Source: Gordonibacter faecis (GTDB lineage Bacteria; Actinomycetota; Coriobacteriia; Coriobacteriales; Eggerthellaceae). Taken from it: DNA of 64,000 bases. The stretch is from NCBI RefSeq assembly GCF_030077735.1, contig NZ_JASJEU010000025.1, positions 69,727 through 133,726 of the forward strand. The letters run 5' to 3'. The notes beneath the pieces are model-generated. The model was not told the DNA's origin, did not search any database, and saw nothing but the letters and a program-made list of their open reading frames with translations. Within the stretch, counting starts at the first letter, position 1. The number at the start of each line of letters is the position of its first letter. This document shows, piece by piece, positions 1 to 9,328 of the stretch. The position numbers were made by a program, and so were the translations under genes.

Positions 1-9
1 CCCATAATC

Positions 10-1230
10 GTGGGCAATAACGGCTCCTTTCCCATAAAGCGCGTTATGTTCGAAGATGAATTCGAGTCCTTGCTTTCCCAATTCCAAGAATACGAATGGG
101 CGATCCTGAACGGCGTTACCTATTGGGGCAGAAACAACCTTGCAGCAAGCCAATCGAAGATGTGCGCAATGATCTTCGACCTGGATGGGGTCACTGAGAA
201 AACCCTCGGCAGCTTCATGGATGGCGTATCCGCAGGCTATTACCCGCAACCGAACTTCATCACCCTTTCAGGACACGGGGTGCATCTTTACTACGTGTTC
301 GAGCAGCCGATCTCATTATACCCGAACATAAAGACCCAACTGAAGCAGCTCAAGTACGCACTCACCCGCGTCATCTGGAACGAGAGAACGTCCACGGACA
401 AGAACGTGCAGTGCCAGGGGATCAATCAAGGATATCGAATCGTCGGAGGCAAGACCAAAATAGAAGGAGTTGCAGTGCGCGCTTTCGAGGTCGATTCGCA
501 CCCGATCACGCTCGATTACCTAAATGAATTCGTCGACGAGAAAAGCAAGATCGACACCTCGAAGCTGTACAGGGACAGCAAGACGAGCCTTGCCGAGGCT
601 AGGGAGAAGTGGCCTCAATGGTACGAGCGCCGTATTGTCAATAAAGAGCCTCCGGGAACATGGAAAGCCCCCCGAAGGGTCTACGAGTGGTGGAAGACGC
701 AGATATTCGATAGTGCGGTGTACGGACATCGATACTATTGCCTTATGGCTTTGGCGATCTTCGCGATAAAGTGTGACATAAAGGAAGAGGAGCTGCGAAA
801 AGACGCATTCTCTTTCGTGAAGATGCTCAACGATCTGCACCCCGAAGACCCGTTCCTGGAATCCGATGTCGAATCGGCTTTAGACTGCTTCGACGAGCGT
901 TACATCACGTTCCCACGCGTAAGCCTGGAGGCGCTGACGGGCATTCCGATACCGGAAAACAAGCGAAACCATCAAGATAGGTATACGCATCTCCAGGCCG
1001 ACCATTGGGAGATAGACGGGGAGACGGTAGAGAACCCTTGCAAGAAGAATCGCGAGGAATCATTAAGAAAGGCGCGCGAGGAAGGACGTATCACGGGCAG
1101 ACCAAAGGGAAGCGGGAGTAAAGAATACGCCGTTAAGGATTACTTCGCCGAACATCCTGATTCGAGTTCACGCAAGGCGGCTGAAGCTCTTGGCATTTCC
1201 CCGACCACAGTTCAGAAGTGGAGGCCATAG
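10..1230 (+). CDS. Replication protein with AEP-type primase domain (5' end may lie outside window)
   Basis: Probable replication initiation/primase protein of a mobile element. The frame is open to the left edge of the window, so the GTG at position 10 may not be the true start. About residue 56 there is a D-L-D acidic pair (IFDLDG), then SGHGVHLYY near residue 86 and GYRIVGG near 142. This order fits the DxD and sxH catalytic motifs of the archaeo-eukaryotic primase superfamily found in plasmid and integrative-element Rep proteins. The last 25 residues (ending ISPTTVQKWRP) look like a small helix-turn-helix. Base composition is lower in GC than the chromosomal genes after 7 kb. It is the first gene of the integrative element that ends with the integrase near 6.86 kb. 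The family assignment rests on motifs only. Confidence 0.7.
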   Translation: MGNNGSFPIKRVMFEDEFESLLSQFQEYEWAILNGVTYWGRNNLAASQSKMCAMIFDLDGVTEKTLGSFMDGVSAGYYPQPNFITLSGHGVHLYYVFEQPISLYPNIKTQLKQLKYALTRVIWNERTSTDKNVQCQGINQGYRIVGGKTKIEGVAVRAFEVDSHPITLDYLNEFVDEKSKIDTSKLYRDSKTSLAEAREKWPQWYERRIVNKEPPGTWKAPRRVYEWWKTQIFDSAVYGHRYYCLMALAIFAIKCDIKEEELRKDAFSFVKMLNDLHPEDPFLESDVESALDCFDERYITFPRVSLEALTGIPIPENKRNHQDRYTHLQADHWEIDGETVENPCKKNREESLRKAREEGRITGRPKGSGSKEYAVKDYFAEHPDSSSRKAAEALGISPTTVQKWRP

Positions 1231-1852
1231 GGCGAGCGTTTTCCGCCTAATCGATATCCCGGCATGCATGACCGTCCCAAAACCCTCCCTCCATATCCTT
1301 TGCTTGAATACACGAATAATCGCCTGGATTCTGAATTCATCTCGATATGGGGTATTTGCACGTTCGGGCTGCAACCTCGCCTCACAGCGTCCCAGAACAC
1401 CTCAAAAGCATTTGGATCGCCCTATCCGCGCATGGGCTGTCATGGGTAGGTTTCTTCCATCTCAGTCAAAAGCCACTCCAAAAGTTGATTTGCCTGTTGG
1501 CATCGTGAGAGTTTCACCGTCTTCGTGGCTATCGAATGGAGGACGTTCGGCTTTGGAGCTAGGTTGTATCGGCTGCGATTTCATACGTAACCACCTGCGA
1601 TCAATGCCCAATCTGGCGTTTAATGCGCCTGCATCAACTGCTGGCTTTGTTTTAGAGCGAGCATCTGTGCATCGTATAGATGCACATGACTTACCCCGAA
1701 TGTTTTCTTTGTTCGATCAACAGCGAAACAAGGGAAAGGGCTTCTTTTCTTATCTTTCGGGATTTATAGCAATACGTGATCACGAAGTGACTAGAGACTT
1801 ATAATAACAAAGACACAAGTCCATAGGGGACTAGCCGAGCACGTGAAACCCT
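1231..1852. other. Gene-poor stretch inside the integrative element
   Basis: No convincing gene is seen. Plus-strand open frames here have atypical composition (Ser/Arg/Leu-rich, no ribosome site). On the minus strand a frame is open from 1716 to a TGA at 1462-1464 (about 84 codons). Its product includes KPAVDAGALNARLGIDRRW, which reads more like protein, but it has no start codon near its upstream end and I recognise no family. It could be a decayed gene remnant. Local GC is clearly below the chromosomal average. Confidence 0.4.
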
Positions 1853-2272
1853 ATGGCGACAACCACCGCAATAGATCGGAGCACGACTATGCCTTCATTC
1901 TCAACATGCCCCAAAGAAACACTCGATGCAATTCACGCACTTTTTTCTGCATTAGGAAAACCAACCGAACTTGGCATTACTGACCAAGCAGCACTCTGTG
2001 ACGATCTTCAATTTGGGTCAAACTTTCATCCCGTATTTGCTTTGACAGAGCACTTCCAGGCCCACGACAGCGGGAACAAAGGATACACGTACAATTCGTC
2101 CCGCGGTGACCATCTATCCGTACCCGGCTATACCGAAGAGGGAGAAGTGGTTGTCATGGATGTCTCCTTTCATAAAGGCGAAACGTATCTTAGGCTCAAT
2201 CTTTTCCCGAGCGAACCGCAAGAAGTTCACGATGCCTTATTTGAGTTGTTGCGAAAACTTGAAACTAGGTAA
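1853..2272 (+). CDS. Hypothetical protein, 139 aa
   Basis: Unrecognised small acidic protein carried by the element. A second ATG lies 12 codons in (position 1889) and could be the real start, because no strong Shine-Dalgarno precedes either one. The C-terminal part (VVVMDVSFHKGETYLRLNLFP) has an alternating beta-strand look. There is no signal peptide, membrane segment or metal motif. It sits alone between the gene-poor stretch and the DUF4238 gene in the same orientation. No function is assigned. Confidence 0.55.
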   Translation: MATTTAIDRSTTMPSFSTCPKETLDAIHALFSALGKPTELGITDQAALCDDLQFGSNFHPVFALTEHFQAHDSGNKGYTYNSSRGDHLSVPGYTEEGEVVVMDVSFHKGETYLRLNLFPSEPQEVHDALFELLRKLETR

Positions 2273-2425
2273 ACGCACCATCTAATCGTCGGCACCCGCT
2301 CCGCGTTTGTGCAATCTGGCGCGGAGCTTTGCTTTGCATCGCTAGAGAGCGGCTACAAATATCGAAGAACGAGCTAAACCGTTGTACGGAGACATAAAGC
2401 ACCGATATATGAATGCAGGTTTTTA

Positions 2426-3325
2426 ATGGCCGAGAAAAGCAAGAGCACGAAGAAACAACACTGGATTCCTCAATTCTATTTGAAATACTTCGCGAACGAA
2501 CGCGGTGAGCTTCACGCCTATAATTCAAAAATAGACAAATTCTATTCAACAAACACGCGTAACATTTGCGAGAAAAACTATCTTTACGAGGTGCCGCGCA
2601 TTCACGCAGCGTGCGAGAGCCTGGATCGTTTTCTCCAACCGAACGCAATAGAGAACCAGCTATCAAAAGCAGAGCATCTTCTTGCATTACCCTATTCGAG
2701 GCTCATCCAATGTTGCGAGCGCGGCGAACTGGAGGATGAGGATTTCGAAGACGGCAGACTTTCGGTATGCTATCTTCTCGCAAGCATAACGGAACGTCAT
2801 CCGTACGCAATTGAAGACAGGCGGACTTCGGCAGCGAAAATAGCACGTGACTATCTTGATGCCGGAAAACTAACGAAGAAAGAGGCGGAACGGCTCAAAT
2901 CGCACGGCATGGAGGGTGAGCTTGAAAGCCTTGCTGAGCATTTTGCAATGCAAGCGGCATTCTCTACTACGGATAGAGAGGTTGCGCAGAAGCGTATCTA
3001 TAGCGCACTATGCAGAAAAAGACTTATTGTCGTAGAAGCGCCTGTTGGGGTCGAGTTCGTTTCCGCATCGCTCCCACTTTATTTTATTGGCAATCAGGCA
3101 AGCGGATTCGAGTTCGATGCCGCCTATTTGCCACTATCTAGTCGATATGCAGCAGTTTTTGCACGCGAACAGGGGGCAGCGACGCTCCGTAAAGCAACAA
3201 TTGCAGAAGCTAGAAGCTATAACGCTAGGCTGCTACTCTCCAACTCGGTATGGGATGTTGCGTTTTCAAGAGCCAAAGGATCACTTGAAAATTCAGTACG
3301 AGATTGGCGCATCAGTAAGTTTTAG
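2426..3325 (+). CDS. DUF4238 domain protein
   Basis: Belongs to the DUF4238 family by its N-terminal signature KKQHWIPQFYLKYFANERG (residues 9-27), the HxxPQFYLxxF motif that defines the family. The remainder is mostly helical with a central KIARDYLDAG region and a C-terminal domain of predicted strands. Length (299 aa) is normal for the family. The biochemical function is unknown. These proteins are common on phages, plasmids and integrative elements, which agrees with its place here. There is no transmembrane segment. An open frame in another phase over its 3' part (3045-3380) is a shadow. Confidence 0.75.
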   Translation: MAEKSKSTKKQHWIPQFYLKYFANERGELHAYNSKIDKFYSTNTRNICEKNYLYEVPRIHAACESLDRFLQPNAIENQLSKAEHLLALPYSRLIQCCERGELEDEDFEDGRLSVCYLLASITERHPYAIEDRRTSAAKIARDYLDAGKLTKKEAERLKSHGMEGELESLAEHFAMQAAFSTTDREVAQKRIYSALCRKRLIVVEAPVGVEFVSASLPLYFIGNQASGFEFDAAYLPLSSRYAAVFAREQGAATLRKATIAEARSYNARLLLSNSVWDVAFSRAKGSLENSVRDWRISKF

Positions 3326-3507
3326 CTTGCCGTTTCCGAAACCCTTACCTTTCGCCCCGACTAATTCCTCACTTATCTAATCGAGCATTTTCGCGCGCAT
3401 CCATGGAACACCGCCATATCGAATCGCGAGCATCAGAAGCTTGCCGGAGGCAGCATAAATCAGTCTGCCTCACTCCTCACTTGGCTTCCCCCGGAATCGA
3501 CCTGGGA

Positions 3508-4320
3508 TCAGTATTCGTGGTTGAACCCGCATTTGCCGCAGTAGTAGGCTTGCTTCTTCTTGCCAAGAGCGCCGCCTACTAAGCCTACCGGCCCTAGCAG
3601 GACGGCTCCCGCCGCCGCTTTTCCGACGCTGAACCCCTTGTTGCTCGTATCCACCAACTTCCATTGAACGGACTCTCCGCACATCGGGCATTTGCTCGGA
3701 GCCTTTCCCATAGCCCCTCCTCCCGTACTAGCATTTGCATTCGGCTCGGCTGTCTTTCGGTTTTTCGAATTCTCATGGGTTCGCCTTTTTTGCTCTAGCA
3801 ATGCCTCCCTCTGCTCTATTTGCTCATCGGTCATGTATTTGGCTTCTAACGTTTCCGATTGGTACTCGCGAACCACTTTCCTGGCAAGGAAAAAGACGAT
3901 GACCGCAGGCACGAACGAAATGATGATCGCTCCGGGCACAGCGTTCCTGTAAATCGTGAAGAGGTCGATCAAGTCGAAGTCGGGAGCGACAAAAACGAGG
4001 ACTAGGACAAACACAACGGCCGCTATGCCGATAGACAAAGCGGATGATGCCCTGTTCGTCGGTTCTGTCATTTCGGATGGACTCGATTCAGGAAAGGCGT
4101 TCGCTATCGCCTCATATATCGATCGGTCTACGACCATCTTGCTCTTCTCCCCACCCGCGAAAAGAAGCACCACGGTGTATTCGCCCTTGCTTCTTGAAAG
4201 AAGGGCGTAGCCTTTGACAGTGCTTTTGTTTAGGCGCACGTAATTCGAGAGGTGCAGCCCCTTCTTCTTGTTCTTCCAAACATACTCGCCAACAAAAGCC
4301 CCTGCCGTCACGTAGTTCAT
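3508..4320 (-). CDS. Membrane protein with C-terminal zinc ribbon
   Basis: Unnamed 270-aa protein. The start chosen is the ATG at 4320, which has a GAGGGAG ribosome site; an in-frame extension to 4401 lacks one. Residues about 90-160 contain two hydrophobic helices (ALSIGIAAVVFVLVLVFVA and PGAIIISFVPAVIVFFLA), flanked by an N-terminal soluble domain and a charged coiled-coil-like stretch (EQIEQREALLEQKRR). The C-terminus carries two CxxC pairs (CPMCGES and YYCGKCGF) around a Gly-rich hydrophobic loop, a zinc-ribbon arrangement. It is encoded against the DUF4238 gene and next to the lipoprotein-like gene on the same strand. Function unknown. Confidence 0.65.
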   Translation of the reverse strand: MNYVTAGAFVGEYVWKNKKKGLHLSNYVRLNKSTVKGYALLSRSKGEYTVVLLFAGGEKSKMVVDRSIYEAIANAFPESSPSEMTEPTNRASSALSIGIAAVVFVLVLVFVAPDFDLIDLFTIYRNAVPGAIIISFVPAVIVFFLARKVVREYQSETLEAKYMTDEQIEQREALLEQKRRTHENSKNRKTAEPNANASTGGGAMGKAPSKCPMCGESVQWKLVDTSNKGFSVGKAAAGAVLLGPVGLVGGALGKKKQAYYCGKCGFNHEY

Positions 4321-4489
4321 ACAGCAACACTCCCTCGACAACCCTTGATCAGCCATTGCAATGCGACAAAAGATGGATTCCGGTTGATAATCCGACCGCA
4401 TGGCATAGCCTCATTGCAGCATTGGTCGGTTTTGCCTCCACCCCGTCCGGTCTCTCTTTATCTCCACGTTGTCCTAACTGCCATCGTCG

Positions 4490-4987
4490 CTAGTCAACAT
4501 CCTTCCAGGTCTTCCCGCCGTCAGTCGATTTCTTATCGCCTTTCCCGTCGCCGTCGGTGTCGGCAATGGCGTTGCCCTTGTTGTCGGTTGCGACGGAGCC
4601 GCCATCCTCCGAGAAGAAATAGCTGTTCCCGTCAGAATCCTCCGCGTAGGTGTTTCCCTTTCCATCGCTCATGTAAACGGCATCATCGTCCGAATAGACC
4701 CCTGCGTCCGGGTTTTTGCTGCTGGAGGACGACGAGCCGGAAGAATGGCTTTTGCTTGACGATGAGCTGCCGGAATCGGCTGACTTGATGCTTGAGCTGC
4801 TTGAGCTAGTTGAAGAGCCGCTGCTAGGCTCGCTTATGACGGAGCTGCTGGAATTGCCGCTCTTTGCGTTGCCGGATTGGCTGCAAGATATTACGGCGAC
4901 AAGGCAGATAGCAACGGTGGCAAGGATAACAAACAGTTTTAGTATCGGCTGAGAAAGCTGTTCGGATTTGCTTCGATCATCCATCAT
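4490..4987 (-). CDS. Ser-rich exported protein or lipoprotein
   Basis: 165-aa protein with an N-terminal hydrophobic helix (ILKLFVILATVAICLVAVISC). The helix ends in a possible lipobox, V-I-S-C, so it is probably a lipoprotein or a type II membrane protein. A linker of about 60 residues made almost entirely of Ser with some Gly/Lys follows. The C-terminal domain has repeated DGKGN/DSDGN/DNKGN turns and TDGDGKGDKK, which look like calcium-binding or bacterial thrombospondin-type turns. The linker suggests the domain is held away from the membrane. An AGGGGAA-like ribosome site precedes the ATG ATG start. Function unknown; it may be element cargo for the cell surface. Confidence 0.6.
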   Translation of the reverse strand: MMDDRSKSEQLSQPILKLFVILATVAICLVAVISCSQSGNAKSGNSSSSVISEPSSGSSTSSSSSSIKSADSGSSSSSKSHSSGSSSSSSKNPDAGVYSDDDAVYMSDGKGNTYAEDSDGNSYFFSEDGGSVATDNKGNAIADTDGDGKGDKKSTDGGKTWKDVD

Positions 4988-5195
4988 GGTTCCCCTTCCA
5001 GCGGTTTTCTATTGTTGAACCGTGGAAGAAGCCCCCTGCGATGGGTGATGAGGAAGGTATCCGCCACGGCTTGTTTCTAGCGTGCATTTAGATCTAAAAG
5101 TATTGGAGTAGTGAGAAAGACGGGCGAGCCGCCCTATAGCACTATCCCCCTGTCATCCCCGCCTTTTCGTCTTCGCTCCCATTTCCCTACAACAT

Positions 5196-5216
5196 AATAT
5201 CCCAAATTGGGATATT
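5196..5216. promoter_or_regulatory. Perfect 10-bp inverted repeat, probable operator of the XRE gene
   Basis: AATATCCCAA and TTGGGATATT form a perfect dyad around one central A. It overlaps a -10-like CATAAT (5193-5198) and lies about 27 bases before the ATG at 5243. This is the expected layout for a self-repressing XRE-family regulator. Confidence 0.6.
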
Positions 5217-5242
5217 TCATCCTATCACCTATCGTTTGCAAA

Positions 5243-5476
5243 ATGAACATCGAAGCCAACAAGACTATAGGCAAATGCCTCCAACGGCTGCGAATCGATG
5301 GCGGGCTGACGCAGATTCAGCTTTCGAAAAAGATGGGTAAGCCCCAGTCGTATGTATCTAAAATCGAGATGGGCGAACGCAGTCTCCAGGTGTACGAGCT
5401 ATTTGATTACTCGGCGGCTCTCGGCTTGTCATCTGAAGAAATCATCAAGAAGCTAGAAGCGGTTCTGCTTACTTAA
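5243..5476 (+). CDS. XRE-family helix-turn-helix regulator
   Basis: 77-aa DNA-binding protein. The HTH is GLTQIQLSKKMGKPQSYVSKIEMGERS (about residues 22-48), a typical Cro/CI-type fold. The ATG at 5243 is preferred over an upstream in-frame one at 5207, because that one lies inside the palindromic operator and would add an unstructured N-terminus. It sits directly before the integrase gene in the same direction, so it probably controls integration or excision of the element. The 21-bp dyad immediately upstream is its likely binding site. Confidence 0.8.
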   Translation: MNIEANKTIGKCLQRLRIDGGLTQIQLSKKMGKPQSYVSKIEMGERSLQVYELFDYSAALGLSSEEIIKKLEAVLLT

Positions 5477-5550
5477 GCACTTCTAAGACATCACAACTAA
5501 AGATCGGTATCATGCAATCCAGCATCTAGTTTTGCCGGAGAGGCATCTTC

Positions 5551-6861
5551 ATGGCGAAACTTATTAGAAGGAAAGACAAAAACGGGATCGTTCTAGAGAA
5601 AGGAGAAGGTCAGCGGAAGTACGGGCGTTATTTCTACGAATGGTCTGACGAACTGGGAGAACGCCGTTTCATTTATGCCACGACTCTCGTAGAGCTTCGA
5701 GAGAAGGAAAAGACCGTCGCCTACGACGTTCTCACGGGCATCAAGCAAGACGGCGCGAACCTGACGCTTAACGAGGCGCTTGAGTATTGGATAAAAATCC
5801 GCGAGGACGATGTGACGATAGGCGCGATCAAGCCCACCACGCTCAGTCAATACCTCTGCACTTACAAGAACCACGTCAGAGATTCGCTCGGCAACTTGAA
5901 AATCAAAGACATCACCAAACCCAAGCTTGCGGCGTTCTACAAGCGCAAAATGGCAGACGGCCTGGGAATATCTCAAATAACCAATATTGCCAAGCCCATC
6001 AACCAAACCCTCGCCATCGCCGAAGAAGAGAACTGGATACGGCGCAGCCCGACGCGCGGAGCCTTAAAGGCGGTCGCAATAGCCGCCAAGAAGAGCCAAG
6101 ACGGCCAAGAAACACGAGTCAAAGCGCTCACCGCAGAACAGCAAGTTTCTTTTCTCCACTGGCTCGGCAACAATCCAGCTCGCCTGCCGCTGAAATGGAT
6201 AGTCGAAACCTTTCTTTACTCGGGTATGCGCATTGGAGAATTGTCCGGCTTGCAGAAACCCGACGTTTCCAAGCAGTTCATCACGGTGCGTCATTCGTTC
6301 GCCTATTTTTCGTTGGGCGAAAACGGACGCGGCAAGATGCAAAGGGTGATGCAGCATCCGAAGTCGATAGCCGGAAAACGCATCATTCCCCTGCTGGAGC
6401 CAGCCGCCGATGCCATCGCCGAATATCGCGCATGGATGACGCGCAACGGCATCCGCTTCGCTGAATCTATAGACGGTTTCGACGATTTCGTTTTCCTCAC
6501 GCGCAAGGGATGGCCGCTCACCCCTGCCGGGGTCAACAACGCGCTGAAGCGGTCGGTCGATGCGTTCAACAAGGAGCAAGCTGCGAAAAACGAGGCTTTG
6601 CGCCTACCGCCCTTGTCCTGCCATTGACTTCGGAGGACGTTCGCCACCCGCTTATGCGAAGCGGGAGTCTCGTTAAAGGTAGCCCAATACCTCTTGGGAC
6701 ACGAGGATATCAACATGACGGCGAATATCTATACTGCGGTGCAAGGGAGTTTGACCACTTCCGAAATGCTGAAACTGATGGGAGAAAGCGTCGAGCTTCC
6801 GGAAGATTCCGTACAACATTTTTACAACAAATTGGGGCGGTTTTACAACAAAACAGCCTGA
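5551..6861 (+). pseudogene. Tyrosine recombinase (integrase) interrupted by in-frame TGA
   Basis: Site-specific integrase of the phage/Tn916 class. The N-terminal arm-binding region, SAM-like core-binding domain (about residues 70-165) and start of the catalytic domain are intact, including the first catalytic Arg in FLYSGMRIGELSG. At 6625-6627 a TGA follows LPPLSCH. In the same frame the sequence continues as LRRTFATRLCEAG, YLLGHEDINMTANIYTAV and a C-terminal tail to TGA at 6859-6861. The stop therefore removes the HxxR box partner Arg, the second His and the Tyr nucleophile, and the 358-aa product should be inactive. Either one codon mutated, or two small compensating indels changed CAT GAC TTC to CAT TGA CTT. 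A GGAGAGG ribosome site precedes the ATG. Confidence 0.85.
6820..6852 (+). repeat. Direct repeat TTTTACAACAAA x2
   Basis: Two identical 12-mers at 6820-6831 and 6841-6852, 21 bases apart (two helical turns), in the last codons of the integrase. The phasing is compatible with recombinase arm- or core-type binding sites at the element's right end, but no second att copy is visible in this window. Confidence 0.35.
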
Positions 6862-6896
6862 AACCAAGGTGACCAGCGCAAACTCGAACAATGAAA

Positions 6897-6934
6897 AAGC
6901 CGCATACCCCCTGTTCGATGGGGGTATGCGGCTT
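6897..6934 (-). terminator. Rho-independent terminator of ychF
   Basis: A perfect 15-bp stem (6897-6911 with 6920-6934) and 8-base loop. Read on the minus strand it is followed by TTTTT, 22 bases after the ychF stop. It lies between the integrase and ychF and marks the chromosomal side of the element boundary. Confidence 0.85.
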
Positions 6935-6955
6935 ATCACGATGCCGAAGGGCGCG

Positions 6956-8020
<1,065 letters not shown>

Positions 8021-8365
8021 GAAACTTCCTTCTCAAGAGGTGCAATAAACGTATCGCCCCATGATAGCAAAAGCCACGCCCCCGCGCGGACCGCGACGTT
8101 GTGCATGTGAAGGCTGGTTTGAGGAAATCAATGGGGAGGATCAACGGAGGGAATCAACCAGTGGAAGGGCCAAAGGGGTGGTCGTGCGGGACGACGAACT
8201 TTCGCGGAGTGCGTGAGGAGTTCCGTGCGACCACCCCTTTGGCCCACCATATGGCAGAAATCTAGGCATTGGCGCCGTCGCTAGGATGACAACGTTTGCG
8301 AATGGCCTCGTCATAATGTTAGGAAAACGAGAAACCTTTTGGCGTAATCAGTAGCGCGAAGCGCG
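8021..8365. other. Intergenic region with long hairpin and dispersed repeat
   Basis: No gene is seen between ychF and the U32 gene. It holds the ychF promoter region, a long inverted repeat (8167-8245) and one copy of the dispersed repeat that ends GCGCGTCACA (8306-8374). Confidence 0.6.
8167..8245. repeat. Long inverted repeat
   Basis: Perfect 18-bp arms at 8167-8184 (beginning GGGCCAAAGGGG) and 8228-8245. They extend inward with G-U pairs to about 25 bp as RNA, around a loop of about 29 bases. No T-run follows, so it is not an ordinary intrinsic terminator. Confidence 0.6.
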
Positions 8366-8374
8366 TCACATTTT
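8306..8374 (+). repeat. Dispersed intergenic repeat, copy a
   Basis: Shares the blocks CTCGTCATAATG, GGCGTAAT and GTAGCGCGAAGCGCGTCACA with copies at 18.4, 27.7, 46.7 and 47.0 kb. The core GCGCGAAGCGCG is a small hairpin. It lies at the 3' end of the U32 gene. Confidence 0.7.
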
Positions 8375-9328
8375 GGCGAAGCGGACTTCGGGGTAGTAGC
8401 ATGATAGGCTGTCGGCGCAGTCGGTGGCGCGTTCGGGGGGTATGTGCATGTGCTCCAAAAACTCCTGCTCACTGGCGCAGGCGTGGGCTATCTCTACGTT
8501 GTGCACGATGGCCTCAATATCGCGCAGCACGTAGGCCGAGTCGTCTGAGCGACCCACGATTTTCGCGGCCGCCACGCCCGCTTGCTCAAGCCGGTAGATG
8601 GCGCACAGCCCGCACGCGGTGCGGTGGAAGCGTCCGTACACCTCGTTGTTCTCGCGCGCCGCCTGCGACAAGCCCCTCCCGCGCCCTACCGTGTAGAACT
8701 CGCGGCGCGTGTGGCGCACGTCCCAGCAAAGCGCATTGCGCCCCTGGAAATGCCGCCCGAGACAAAACCCGTCGGCAAAGATACAGCCGTTACGCATGAG
8801 AAACACTTCCAACTCCACGTCGGGCACGGCTTTTGCGATGGCCTCAATTTCCGCAAGCCCTACGTCGCGGGGCACGATGACGCGGCTGCATCCCAGGTCG
8901 TAATAGAACCGTGCAATGTCGGCGTTGTACACGCCGCACATGGTGGAGGCCACCACATCCAGTTCGCAGTCGGCCGCCGCCTGCACCGCCTCGGGCACCG
9001 ACACAATAACACCCGTCGCCCCCGCCGCATGCAGCCGCTCAAAATAGCCGAACAGAAAGTCCAGCTGCTCTTGGCTGTACAGGTTCGCGTTGAACGTGAC
9101 GTACAGCTTTTTTCCCAGGTGGCGCACCTCGTCAACGATATCCAGCACCTCTTCGAACGAGTAGGGATTCGCCTGGCGCTGAAAGCCGGTCATGCGGTTG
9201 AGGTCGGCCACATCGCCGAAGCGCTCGTGCCACGCGGCGTCGTGAAAGCCCACGTAGAATTCCTCGCCGCCTGCCTGCGCGTAGCGCTCAAGGTACGCCC
9301 GGTCGTTCACCGGCACCAGCGGATTCAT
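8366..9328 (-). CDS. U32-family Fe-S protein, second of a pair
   Basis: 320-aa member of the peptidase U32 family. Several characterised members (UbiU/UbiV, RlhA, TrhP) are not proteases but [4Fe-4S] proteins that act in oxygen-independent hydroxylation. A TIM-barrel-like pattern is followed by a Cys cluster: C182, C189, C201 and C239-x2-C242 (NGCIFADGFC, ALCWD, TACGLCAIYR), matching the family's cluster-binding region. The ATG at 9328 overlaps the TGA of the upstream U32 gene as ATGA, so the two are translationally coupled and probably form a heterodimer, like UbiU-UbiV. The actual substrate is unknown. The longer open frame upstream of 9328 is the overlap with its partner. Confidence 0.8.
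   Translation of the reverse strand: MNPLVPVNDRAYLERYAQAGGEEFYVGFHDAAWHERFGDVADLNRMTGFQRQANPYSFEEVLDIVDEVRHLGKKLYVTFNANLYSQEQLDFLFGYFERLHAAGATGVIVSVPEAVQAAADCELDVVASTMCGVYNADIARFYYDLGCSRVIVPRDVGLAEIEAIAKAVPDVELEVFLMRNGCIFADGFCLGRHFQGRNALCWDVRHTRREFYTVGRGRGLSQAARENNEVYGRFHRTACGLCAIYRLEQAGVAAAKIVGRSDDSAYVLRDIEAIVHNVEIAHACASEQEFLEHMHIPPERATDCADSLSCYYPEVRFAKM

Noticed and set aside
1190..1804. 204-codon plus-strand open frame
   Set aside because: It overlaps the replication gene, has no ribosome site, and its composition does not look like protein of this element.
6625..6627. Integrase TGA read as selenocysteine
   Set aside because: The conserved residue here is Asp or absent, not Cys, and no hairpin typical of a SECIS element follows.
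6862..6955. tRNA gene as integration site of the element
   Set aside because: No tRNA-like cloverleaf was found between the integrase and ychF, only the ychF terminator.
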